A stretch of 50,417 nucleotides of DNA from Rhodospirillales bacterium (GTDB taxonomy: Bacteria; Pseudomonadota; Alphaproteobacteria; ATCC43930; CGMCC-115725), in contig JADGGZ010000003.1 of the NCBI GenBank assembly GCA_019689675.1, forward strand, positions 1-50,417. The letters are read 5' to 3'. Of this stretch, positions 1-9,528 are shown in pieces (position 1 is the first letter of the stretch; every line of letters begins with the position of its first letter). The notes under the pieces are model-generated. The model had not been told where the DNA came from. It made no database searches and worked only from the letters and a program-made list of their open reading frames with translations. The position numbers and the translations under genes were made by a program.

Positions 1-192
1 GGGCACGATCTCGGTCGTGGCTTCCGGATCGCCGCCGATCACGGACACGTCGCCGCCGGTCTGGGGAACGACGGCGATGGCGCGGCCGCGCACCATGATA
101 TCCCCTGCCGACTTGCCCTCGTCTGCGAGCGAGGGGGCAGCCATCATCCCGGCGAGCAGGCCGATGGCAACTCCTTGAAAAAGCTTCTTCAT
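1..192 (-). CDS. ompW: OmpW family outer-membrane protein, 5' end only
   Basis: The first 64 codons are present and the rest runs off the left edge of the window. The N-terminus is a clear Sec signal peptide (MKKLF, a hydrophobic run, then a site near SLA-DEG). It is followed by a stretch beginning GDIMVRGRAIAVVP, which matches the first strand of OmpW-type eight-stranded beta-barrels. OmpW proteins form small hydrophobic channels in the outer membrane. Two perfect FNR-type boxes lie 65 and 87 bases upstream of the start, which fits oxygen-dependent control as known for ompW in other proteobacteria. No strong ribosome binding site is visible. The family call rests on the short mature N-terminus only. 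Confidence 0.75.
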   Translation of the reverse strand, partial: MKKLFQGVAIGLLAGMMAAPSLADEGKSAGDIMVRGRAIAVVPQTGGDVSVIGGDPEATTEIVP

Positions 193-256
193 TTTCAGTG
201 TGAGCCTTGCTGGGTTTAGACGGCGCACAAAAGGCCGCGCCGGCAGGCTCACCACC

Positions 257-270
257 TTGATCAAAATCAA
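257..270. promoter_or_regulatory. FNR/FixK-type box 1
   Basis: The sequence TTGATCAAAATCAA is an exact match to the TTGAT-N4-ATCAA operator of Fnr, FnrL and FixK regulators. It lies 65 bases upstream of the ompW start codon. Binding would be expected under low oxygen. That inference comes from the motif and the gene it precedes. Confidence 0.8.
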
Positions 271-278
271 CGGTTGGC

Positions 279-292
279 TTGATCAGGATCAA
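279..292. promoter_or_regulatory. FNR/FixK-type box 2
   Basis: The sequence TTGATCAGGATCAA is a second exact TTGAT-N4-ATCAA match. Its centre is 22 bases, about two helical turns, from that of box 1, so two dimers could sit on the same face of the DNA. It could serve ompW on the minus strand, and in principle also the receiver gene on the plus strand. Confidence 0.75.
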
Positions 293-389
293 ATCGCGCG
301 CGTTCCCGCATCGGCCGAGCGGTTCACGAAATCAATGTCTTGTGCTGCGATATCCGCGCGCCGCTTGTGCGCCGCGCCGCAAGAGCTCA

Positions 390-414
390 GGAACCCCTCG
401 ATGCTTGAAACGTT
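390..414 (+). promoter_or_regulatory. EcfG-type general stress promoter
   Basis: GGAAC at 390-394 is followed after exactly 16 bases by CGTT at 411-414. This is the consensus for the alphaproteobacterial general stress sigma factor EcfG. It lies 42 bases upstream of the receiver gene start at 457, leaving room for a short leader. The match is exact, but function is inferred. Confidence 0.6.
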
Positions 415-456
415 TTCCAAAAGAACTTGGAATTGAGCCCGGGCGGGGGGACCCGA

Positions 457-885
457 ATGACCATGCCCAAGGCACTCTCACCCGAAGCGGGGTCGCGCAC
501 GGTCGAGGGAACGGTCAACCTGCTCATCGTCGAGGACGAGGCCCTGGTCGCATCCTATATCCAGGACGTGCTCGAGGAATCGGGATTTACCATTGCCGGC
601 GTCGCCTCGACGGGGCCGGAGGCGCTTTCCCTTGCCGGCGACGTCGCCCTCACCTTGGCCCTCGTCGACATCAAGCTCGCCGGGCCGATGGACGGGATCG
701 AAGTCGCCAAGCTCTTGCGCGAGCGGCACAGCGTCCCTTCGATCTTCCTTTCCGGGATGCACGATCCCGAGACGATGCGACGGGCTCAGACCGCCGACCC
801 GCTGGGCTTCCTTCAGAAACCCTTCCGCCCGAGCCAGGTGTTCAACGCGCTTGAAAAGGCGCGCGCCAAGCTCAAGCGCACGTGA
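457..885 (+). CDS. Single-domain response regulator (receiver only)
   Basis: This 142-residue protein is one CheY-like receiver domain preceded by about 20 disordered residues, with no output domain. The acidic pocket is at E26-D27-E28, the phospho-acceptor is Asp71 (LALVDIKL), the switch Ser is Ser99 (IFLSG) and the invariant Lys is Lys121 (LQKPF). The ATG at 457 is preferred over an upstream TTG at 427 because of the G-rich stretch just before it. An EcfG-type promoter lies directly upstream. Single-domain receivers of this kind act as phosphate shuttles or sinks, and several modulate the general stress response in alphaproteobacteria. The partner kinase is not in the window. Confidence 0.88.
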   Translation: MTMPKALSPEAGSRTVEGTVNLLIVEDEALVASYIQDVLEESGFTIAGVASTGPEALSLAGDVALTLALVDIKLAGPMDGIEVAKLLRERHSVPSIFLSGMHDPETMRRAQTADPLGFLQKPFRPSQVFNALEKARAKLKRT

Positions 886-955
886 CGGCGAAGGCGACCA
901 GCCAGCCCACCACGAGCACAATCACCATCTCGCGATCGATCGCCTGCTCGCACAT
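872..955 (-). CDS. 27-residue membrane microprotein under an apparent SOS promoter
   Basis: This short frame encodes MCEQAIDRE followed by one hydrophobic helix (about residues 10-27, containing VIVLVVGWLVAFAV) and then stops. An ideal ribosome binding site, AAGGAG at 968-963, sits 7 bases before the ATG. Upstream is a GTTC-N7-GTTC LexA box placed exactly between a -35 and a -10 element. Its 3' end overlaps that of the receiver gene by 14 bases in antisense. I recognise no sequence family. Size, topology and promoter recall SidA, the 29-residue SOS-induced division inhibitor of Caulobacter, but homology is not claimed. Confidence 0.65.
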   Translation of the reverse strand: MCEQAIDREMVIVLVVGWLVAFAVTCA

Positions 956-981
956 TTCCGATCTCCTTTTGTTCTGGTAAA

Positions 982-1011
982 TTTTTAGAACGTTCAGCGA
1001 ACGTCCGTCAA
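982..1011 (-). promoter_or_regulatory. Predicted LexA-controlled (SOS) promoter
   Basis: Reading the minus strand, TTGACG (1011-1006) serves as -35 and TAAAAA (987-982) as -10, with an 18-base spacer. The spacer holds GTTC-GCTGAAC-GTTC (1002-988), an exact match to the alphaproteobacterial LexA operator GTTC-N7-GTTC. LexA bound there would cover the promoter. The -10 starts 27 bases upstream of the microprotein ATG. Confidence 0.65.
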
Positions 1012-1075
1012 TCCCCAGGCTGAAATCCCGCGCCGGCGCAAGCAATCGTCAGCGGATCGGCGTTAGCGTGCGGCA

Positions 1076-1708
1076 ATGGCGACGACGGACTCGATCGGGC
1101 TTTCGCGCCGGGTCAATTATGCCGTGCTGGGCGCGACAGTAGCCTTCGCCGCGGGCGGCGCGGCGGCGTTGATTCCGCTTGCCGTAGATCTCCCGAGCCC
1201 GGGGTCGACGATCGCCATCCTCGTCTACGGGGCGACGCTCCTCGCATGCGCCCTCTGCTCGTTCCTCTACAACACGTTCGAAGGCTCCCGCCGGCGCCGT
1301 CTCCTTCGGAGACTCGACCACGCCTGCATCTTTCTCTTCATCGCCGGGACCTACACGCCCTTCGCCGCGATCGCGCTCGAGAACTGGGGAACCGGTCTCC
1401 TCGTCTTCGTCTGGTGCCTTGCGGTTCTCGGGGCCGGCCTCAAGGTCCGGGTGGGAGACGCCTGGGACCGGCCGTTCGTCTGGATCTACCTGGCGCTCGG
1501 GTGGGTCTTCCTCGCCTTCTTCGACGAGCTGATGCTCGCGCTCGACGCGACGGCGCTCGCCCTTCTCGTCGGCGGCGGGGCGGCCTACACGGTCGGCGCC
1601 CTCATCTATCACCGCGACATCGGGCATTGGACCGATCCGCTCTGGCACACCTTCGTCCTCGCCGGAACCGCAGCGCATTTCTTCGCCGTGATCGAGGTCG
1701 CGGCATAG
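1076..1708 (+). CDS. Hemolysin III / PAQR family membrane protein
   Basis: The 210-residue protein has about seven predicted membrane helices. It carries the family signatures SFLYNTF (63-68), LDHACIFLF (80-88), GTYTPF (91-96) and a final helix with His191 and His201. Ser62, Asp81/His82 and the C-terminal histidines match the metal-site pattern of the hemolysin III/PAQR superfamily. Bacterial members are integral membrane proteins linked to membrane-lipid homeostasis; direct haemolytic activity is doubtful. Length is typical. It stands alone between the microprotein promoter region and secA, and no strong ribosome binding site is seen before the ATG. Confidence 0.88.
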   Translation: MATTDSIGLSRRVNYAVLGATVAFAAGGAAALIPLAVDLPSPGSTIAILVYGATLLACALCSFLYNTFEGSRRRRLLRRLDHACIFLFIAGTYTPFAAIALENWGTGLLVFVWCLAVLGAGLKVRVGDAWDRPFVWIYLALGWVFLAFFDELMLALDATALALLVGGGAAYTVGALIYHRDIGHWTDPLWHTFVLAGTAAHFFAVIEVAA

Positions 1709-1730
1709 GGAAGGCGGCCGCCCGGCCAAA

Positions 1731-1759
1731 TTGACTTGCGGCGGCCCGACGCCTATCTC
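1731..1759 (+). promoter_or_regulatory. Sigma-70-type promoter for secA
   Basis: TTGACT (1731-1736) and TATCTC (1754-1759) are separated by 17 bases and lie about 40 bases upstream of the secA start. Placement and spacing fit a housekeeping promoter. Confidence 0.55.
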
Positions 1760-1800
1760 TCCCTCTCCGCCATCCCCGGCCGCCTCTGAGGTCCTCTTTA

Positions 1801-4491
<2,691 letters not shown>

Positions 4492-4511
4492 GCGGGCCGA
4501 GTTCGCGCTGA

Positions 4512-5315
4512 ATGGACGTGGCCGACGCCTCCGGGGTCGTCTGGCTGGGGTTCCTCGCCAGTCTCGGCACGGGCGTCCTCACCGGCGTCGGCGCGCTTCC
4601 GCTCGTCTTCTTCCGCAACGGCATTTCGCCGCGAACCGAGGACGTGTTTCTCGGCTTCGCCGCCGGCGTGATGCTCGGGGCCTCGTTCTTCTCGCTCATC
4701 ATTCCGGGGCTCGATGCGGCGGGGCAGCGCGGCTACGGCGAGGTCGGCGGCGCCGCGGTGGTGATCGGAGCGTTGCTGCTCGGCGCGCTCTGCCTCTGGT
4801 GGATTCACGACCGGACGCCGCACGAGCATTTCCTCGTGGGCAAGCAGGGCGATCTCGCGATGGCGGATCGGTTTCGCCGCGTCTGGCTCTTCGTCCTCGC
4901 GATCACGCTCCATAACGTGCCGGAAGGGCTGGCCGTGGGCGTCGGGTTCGGCGGCGGGGACATCGCGAACGGAATGAAGGTCGCGACCGGCATCGGATTG
5001 CAGAACATGCCAGAGGGCCTCGCCGTGGCGGCGTCCCTTGCCGGCGGGCTCGGCTACTCGCGCTGGAAGGCGGTGCTGGCGGCGCTCGGAACCGGGCTCG
5101 TCGAGCCGGTCGCGGGGCTCGCAGGGGTCGCGATCGTCAGCCTCGCCGAGTCGCTCCTCCCCTGGGGGCTGGGCTTCGCCGCCGGAGCGATGCTGTTCGT
5201 GGTGAGCCGGGAGATCATTCCCGAGACGCACCGGAAGGGCTACGAGAACGAGGCCACCGCCGGGCTCATGACGGGGCTCGCGGTGATGATCTTCCTCGAC
5301 GTGACGCTCGGCTGA
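4512..5315 (+). CDS. ZIP family metal transporter (ZupT-like)
   Basis: The 267-residue protein has about eight membrane helices. It contains two HNVPEGLAVG-like metal-site helices, at LHNVPEGLAVGVG and again at LQNMPEGLAVAAS, in which the His is replaced by Gln in the second copy. ZIP proteins move zinc, iron or other divalent cations into the cytoplasm. The loop residues DRTPHEHF could bind metal. The gene starts 20 bases after secA. Substrate cannot be told from sequence. Confidence 0.88.
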   Translation: MDVADASGVVWLGFLASLGTGVLTGVGALPLVFFRNGISPRTEDVFLGFAAGVMLGASFFSLIIPGLDAAGQRGYGEVGGAAVVIGALLLGALCLWWIHDRTPHEHFLVGKQGDLAMADRFRRVWLFVLAITLHNVPEGLAVGVGFGGGDIANGMKVATGIGLQNMPEGLAVAASLAGGLGYSRWKAVLAALGTGLVEPVAGLAGVAIVSLAESLLPWGLGFAAGAMLFVVSREIIPETHRKGYENEATAGLMTGLAVMIFLDVTLG

Positions 5316-5325
5316 CCGGCGCCCG

Positions 5326-5478
5326 TCACGCCGCGTCCGACATTCTTCGGTCGGCGGCGCGGATCTCCGCGAGCCCGTAAGGGTATTGCTCGAGGAACTC
5401 GCGCCACGTTACCGGGCAGTCCTGCCTCCAGCCGAGCCGGCGCGCCTCGCGCTCGCGCTCCACGCTGGGACGTGACAT
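5326..5478 (-). CDS. Small conserved-looking protein of unknown function
   Basis: This frame encodes 50 residues beginning MSRPSVERER. The C-terminal half contains WREFLEQYPYGLAEIRAADR, which looks like a folded amphipathic segment rather than a shadow frame. An in-frame ATG at 5493 would add five residues. The purine-rich stretch GAGAAGAG before the ATG at 5478 could act as a ribosome binding site. It is convergent with the ZIP gene, leaving 10 bases between the two stops. I do not recognise the family. Confidence 0.45.
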   Translation of the reverse strand: MSRPSVEREREARRLGWRQDCPVTWREFLEQYPYGLAEIRAADRRMSDAA

Positions 5479-5741
5479 CTCGTCTCTTCTCATCTCCCAG
5501 ACTCCGGAAAGGGGACCACGCTGACCGCCGCCTCGACTCGGCCAACGTCGCGCCCGTCCCTCGCGTCTCCGCCATCTCGTCTTGGTTGTCTTGCGATCCC
5601 TCCTCACAGCTCGAGTGCGCCGCCCTATTCTTGCCACCGGCTTTCTTCGGCACGATGTTTCCGCTAGCGTGCCATGAGGTTCCGCGGGCTGCGCCGCTCA
5701 TGGCTTCGCTCGACGGACGCGAAACGAAACGGGAGGATGCG

Positions 5742-6743
5742 ATGCCGAGGACTTTGCGACGGGCGTTTTCCGTCTTTTGCGCGCCGCTGGCGGCCGCAGC
5801 GGCGCTTTCTTTGACTCTGGTGCCGGGCGCGGCGCGCGCCGAGACGATCACCGTGACCCATTGGGGCGCGGCCTTCTACGGCGCTCCCTACGCCGTCGCG
5901 ATGGAGAAGGGCTTCTTCAAGAAGCACGGAGTCGACATCACCGGCGTCCTCACCTCGACCGGCGGCGGCACCTCGGTGCGCAACACGCTCGCCGGCGACT
6001 TGCCTTTCGGCGAGGTCGCGCTGCCCGCCGCGATCGAAGCGATCAACGCCGGCCAGCCGCTCAAGATCATCAGCGGCGGCGTCCAGAGCGTCGGCGACAT
6101 CGGCTGGATTCAGAAGGCCGACGGAAATCTGAAGGGGGTGAAGGACCTCGTCGGCAAGAAGGTCGGCTTCACCTCCCCGGGTTCGGTCACGAACATGCTG
6201 ATCCTGATGGCCTTCAAGGCACAGGGCGTCGACCCGAAATCGGTCCAGCTCGTGCCCGCCGGCGGCATCGGCGCCAATCTCTCCGCTGTGCTCAACGGCG
6301 CGATCGACGCAGGCATGACCGGCGAGCCCGTGTGGTCCCAGAACAAGGACAAGGTGAAGCCGGTGTTCTGGGCGAGGGACGTGCTGCCGGCTCAGATGAT
6401 GCAGACCGTCGGCATCACCACGACGGATTTCATGAAGACCGGCGGCGACAAGCTGCGCGCGATCATCGAGGGGCGGCGCGAGGGCGTGAAATATATCGAG
6501 GAACATCCGGACGAAGCGGCCGAGATTACCGCCAAGGCCTACAACGGCGACCCGAAGCTCTATCGCGAGGTCTTCAAGACCTTCCTTTCGATCAAGTACT
6601 GGGGCGACGGCCGCTTCGACCTCGATGCGATGAACCGGATGGTCGAAGGCCTCCAGATCGTCGGCAAGCAGAAGGGACCGGTCGACTGGTCGAAGGTCAC
6701 CGACGCCTCGTTCCTGCCGAGCGATCTGCAAGCGCGGAAGTGA
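5742..6743 (+). CDS. ABC transporter substrate-binding protein, NMT1/SsuA-like
   Basis: The 333-residue protein carries a signal peptide (MPRTLRRAF, then an alanine/leucine-rich core ending ARA-ETIT). The mature part has the two-lobed fold of NMT1/THI5-like and nitrate/sulfonate binding proteins: THWGAAFYGAPYAVAMEKGF at the start, then GKKVGFTSPGS and AIDAGMTGEPVW. It would capture a small organic solute in the periplasm for the downstream importer. GGGAGGA precedes the ATG at 5742. The family covers taurine, alkanesulfonates, nitrate, pyrimidine precursors of thiamine and aromatic acids, so the substrate is undetermined. Confidence 0.88.
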   Translation: MPRTLRRAFSVFCAPLAAAAALSLTLVPGAARAETITVTHWGAAFYGAPYAVAMEKGFFKKHGVDITGVLTSTGGGTSVRNTLAGDLPFGEVALPAAIEAINAGQPLKIISGGVQSVGDIGWIQKADGNLKGVKDLVGKKVGFTSPGSVTNMLILMAFKAQGVDPKSVQLVPAGGIGANLSAVLNGAIDAGMTGEPVWSQNKDKVKPVFWARDVLPAQMMQTVGITTTDFMKTGGDKLRAIIEGRREGVKYIEEHPDEAAEITAKAYNGDPKLYREVFKTFLSIKYWGDGRFDLDAMNRMVEGLQIVGKQKGPVDWSKVTDASFLPSDLQARK

Positions 6744-7594
6744 AGGCGGTTCGACCGGCCGAAGACGCGGCGGGCGCCGCCGCCCCGGCGGCAGCGGAGG
6801 CACGCATCCATGCGAGCCTCCGCGGCGTCACCCGCGTCTACGGCGGCGCCACCGGGGTGCACGCTCTCGGTCCGCTCGACCTCGATCTCGCGCGCGGAGA
6901 GTTTTTCGCCGTCGTCGGACCGTCGGGCTGCGGGAAGTCCACGCTGCTCGATGTCCTCGCCGGGCTCTCGCCGCCGACCGAGGGCCGCATCCTTTTCGAG
7001 GGTCAGGAAGTCTATGGCGAGGTGCCGGACGGGATCGGCGTCGTGTTCCAGGAGGACGCGTCGTTCCCCTGGCTCACCGTGCGCGACAACATCGCGTTCG
7101 GCCTCCGCCGCGCCGGCGTCGACGCCGCCGAGACGCGGCGGCGGGTCGACTACGCGATCGGCTTCATGGGGCTGCGCGATTTCGCCGACGCCTATCCCGC
7201 GCAGCTCTCGGGCGGAATGCGGCAGCGCGTCTGCATCGCGCGCACCCTCGTGATGCAGCCGAGGCTCATCCTTCTCGACGAGCCGTTCGGCGCGCTCGAC
7301 CAGCAGACGCGCCTCCTCATGGGCGACGAGCTTCTGCGGCTGTGGCGCGAGACCGGCGCGACGGTGCTGCTCATCACGCACGCGCTCGACGAGGCGGCGA
7401 TGCTCTCCGACCGGGTCGGGGTCATGTCGGCACGGCCGGGCGTCTTCATCGACCTCGTCGTCACCGGCTGGCCGCGCGAGCGCGACAGCCGCATCGTCTC
7501 GGAACCCTCCTTCGGCACGGTGACCGCGCGGCTCTGGTCGCTGCTGCGCGGAGAGTCGCTGAAGGCGATCGGCGCCGGCGAGGGAGGACGGTGA
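6740..7594 (+). CDS. ABC transporter ATP-binding protein (SsuB/TauB-like)
   Basis: The 284-residue ATPase starts at a GTG that overlaps the stop of the binding-protein gene (GTGA), so translation is coupled. It shows Walker A GPSGCGKST, the Q-loop VVFQEDASFPWLTV, the signature LSGGMRQR, Walker B LILLDEPFGALD and a switch His in LLITHALDEA. The FPWLTV Q-loop context is typical of the nitrate/sulfonate/taurine importer class. A 25-residue Ala-rich N-terminal extension precedes the domain. It powers the two downstream permeases. Confidence 0.93.
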   Translation: MKAVRPAEDAAGAAAPAAAEARIHASLRGVTRVYGGATGVHALGPLDLDLARGEFFAVVGPSGCGKSTLLDVLAGLSPPTEGRILFEGQEVYGEVPDGIGVVFQEDASFPWLTVRDNIAFGLRRAGVDAAETRRRVDYAIGFMGLRDFADAYPAQLSGGMRQRVCIARTLVMQPRLILLDEPFGALDQQTRLLMGDELLRLWRETGATVLLITHALDEAAMLSDRVGVMSARPGVFIDLVVTGWPRERDSRIVSEPSFGTVTARLWSLLRGESLKAIGAGEGGR

Positions 7595-8349
7595 GCCGCG
7601 CCGCCCGGATCGCTTGGTGGCGGGCCGGGGTGATCGTCGGCGCGGTCCTGCTGCTCGAGCTGCTCTGCCGAGCCGAGATCATCAGCCGGCTCGTGCTGCT
7701 GCCGCCCAGTGAAATGGCTGCGACGCTCTGGGAGCTGCTGCTCGCGGGCGAGGTGAACCAGCATATGGCGCAGACCTTCTCGACCGTCGCGATCGCCTTC
7801 GCGCTCGCCGTCGTGATCGGCTTTCTCGTCGGCGCCGCCATCCATCGCCTCCCGCGGATTCGCCGCGCGGTCGATCCGCTGCTCGCCTCCTACTACTCGA
7901 TCCCGTTCTTCGTCTTCTATCCGCTGCTCATCGCGCTTTTCGGGCTCAACACCGTGCCCCTCATCGTCATCGGCTTCGTTTTCGCGATGGCCGCGATGGT
8001 CATCGCGACCTTGAACGGGCTCGATCGGGTGCCGCGTGTCCTCTTGAAGACCGCGAAAATTCATCGTCTGGGGCGCGTGCGCTCGGTCCTCCTCGTGACG
8101 CTTCCGGCCGCCGCGCCCTATCTCTTCACCGGCCTCAAGCTCGCCCTCGCCTACTCCTTCATCGGGATCATCGCCGGCGAGTTCATCCTTTCCGGCGGCG
8201 GCCTCGGCTACTCGATCGCGTACGCCTACGAGAGCTTCGACAACCGGACGATGTACGCCCTCATGCTTTTCGTCCTGCTCATCGTCACGGTCATGAACAT
8301 GGCGCTGCACCTCTGGGAGCAGCGCCTTCTCAAGCGGCGGAGCCGGTAA
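7591..8349 (+). CDS. ABC transporter permease 1 (BPD type)
   Basis: The 252-residue integral membrane protein has about six helices. Its cytoplasmic EAA-type coupling loop lies around LLKTAKIHRLGRVRSVLLVTLPAAAPYLF. The GTG start overlaps the ATPase stop in a GTGA junction. It belongs to the SsuC/TauC-type permease family and probably pairs with the next gene product to form a heterodimeric channel. Confidence 0.9.
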   Translation: MSRAARIAWWRAGVIVGAVLLLELLCRAEIISRLVLLPPSEMAATLWELLLAGEVNQHMAQTFSTVAIAFALAVVIGFLVGAAIHRLPRIRRAVDPLLASYYSIPFFVFYPLLIALFGLNTVPLIVIGFVFAMAAMVIATLNGLDRVPRVLLKTAKIHRLGRVRSVLLVTLPAAAPYLFTGLKLALAYSFIGIIAGEFILSGGGLGYSIAYAYESFDNRTMYALMLFVLLIVTVMNMALHLWEQRLLKRRSR

Positions 8350-9122
8350 TGAGCCCGCGCGCCGCCTCCTCGACGGCCGGCGCGGATACGCGCCGCTTCG
8401 ACATGCTCGTTCTCCTCGCGCTGGCCGTCGCGGTCTGGCAGGGGCTTTACGAATACGCGGGAGAGGTCGCGATCACCCCGCCCCTGGCCACGGTCCGCTA
8501 CGCCGCGGAGCTGCTCGGAACGGCGGGTTTCTGGGATCATGTCGCCGAGACGGTGAAGGCGTTCGTCTACGCGCTCGTCATCTCTGCCGCGCTCGGCGTC
8601 GCGGTCGGAATGGTGCTCGGGCTGCGCCGTTTCGCCGGCGACGTCGCCGAGCCGATCCTCGTCGCCCTCTACACGATTCCCAAGGTCACGCTCTACCCGG
8701 TCATGCTGCTGATCTTCGGCCTCGGCCTCTCGGCCAAGGTCGCCTTCGGCGTCATCCACGGCGTGATACCGGTCATTCTCTTCACGCTCAACGCGGTGAA
8801 GAACGTCAACCCGGTCTATTTGCGGACCGCGCGCGTCCTGCGGCTCGGTCAATGGCGCACCGCGACGACGGTGCTGGCGCCGGCCGTCACGCCGGAAATC
8901 ATCACGGGGCTGCGCGTCGGCTTCTCGCTGACGATGCTCGGCGTCCTCATCGGCGAGATGTTCGCCTCCCAGCGCGGGCTCGGATTCCTCATCATCAACG
9001 GCATCAACTCTCATAACGTGCGGTTGACGACGGCCGTGATCCTCGTCGTGATCGTGTTCGCGATCGCCGCCAACACGCTCTTGCTCGCCCTCGACCATCG
9101 CCTGCACCGCGGCGCGAGGTGA
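8349..9122 (+). CDS. ABC transporter permease 2 (BPD type)
   Basis: The 257-residue permease starts with an ATG that shares one base with the TAA of permease 1. Its coupling loop is around YLRTARVLRLGQWRTATTVLAPAVTPEI. The two permeases are only distantly alike, so this importer uses a heterodimeric channel rather than the usual homodimer of the SsuC/TauC class. The operon ends here and is followed by a perfect 8-base hairpin. Confidence 0.9.
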   Translation: MSPRAASSTAGADTRRFDMLVLLALAVAVWQGLYEYAGEVAITPPLATVRYAAELLGTAGFWDHVAETVKAFVYALVISAALGVAVGMVLGLRRFAGDVAEPILVALYTIPKVTLYPVMLLIFGLGLSAKVAFGVIHGVIPVILFTLNAVKNVNPVYLRTARVLRLGQWRTATTVLAPAVTPEIITGLRVGFSLTMLGVLIGEMFASQRGLGFLIINGINSHNVRLTTAVILVVIVFAIAANTLLLALDHRLHRGAR

Positions 9123-9167
9123 CGGCGCGGCTTCGGCGCGTCGCAACCCCCCGTCCCTTCCTTTATC

Positions 9168-9188
9168 GTCCGTTCCTGCTGAACGGAC
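9168..9188. repeat. Perfect 8-bp inverted repeat after the ABC operon
   Basis: GTCCGTTC and GAACGGAC form a perfect stem with a 5-base loop. There is no T-run, so it may be an operator for the small gene that starts at 9255 or a mRNA 3'-end stem rather than a classical terminator. Confidence 0.5.
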
Positions 9189-9254
9189 ACTCTCGCGCAC
9201 TGTTCTCGGAGGAAGCGCCGCGACAGGCGTCGCTCACGCGAGAGAGGAGTCGAG

Positions 9255-9482
9255 ATGCAGCAGCTCATCCAGCAAGTCGCCGACCGCGCCGGCATTTCCG
9301 AAGATTCGGCGACGAGAGCCGTCGAGACCGTGATGAACTTCCTGCGCGACAAGCTGCCCGGTCCCATGGCGTCGCAGATCGAGAACTATCTCGGCGGCCA
9401 GGGCGAACCTTCCGAGGCGGGTACGGGCGAATCCTTGATGGCGCGTGCGGGTGCGATGCTGGGCGGCTCCAAGAAGGAGTAG
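9255..9482 (+). CDS. Small DUF2267-like helical protein
   Basis: The 75-residue protein begins MQQLIQQVADRAGISEDSA and continues with VETVMNFLRDKLPGPMASQI. This resembles one repeat of DUF2267/DUF2780-type helical proteins (NFLRDKLP) and ends with a Gly/Lys-rich tail. GAGAGGAG precedes the ATG. No enzyme motifs or membrane segments are seen. Function is unknown. It is convergent with leuD. Confidence 0.6.
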   Translation: MQQLIQQVADRAGISEDSATRAVETVMNFLRDKLPGPMASQIENYLGGQGEPSEAGTGESLMARAGAMLGGSKKE

Positions 9483-9528
9483 CCGCATCGAGGGGGCGCG
9501 GACGAGCCCCGCTTTCGGCCGGCAGAGC

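Noticed and set aside
1645-1660. TGGCAC string as a possible sigma-54 site.
   Set aside because: The -12 part lacks TTGC at the right distance and the string lies inside the hemolysin III gene.
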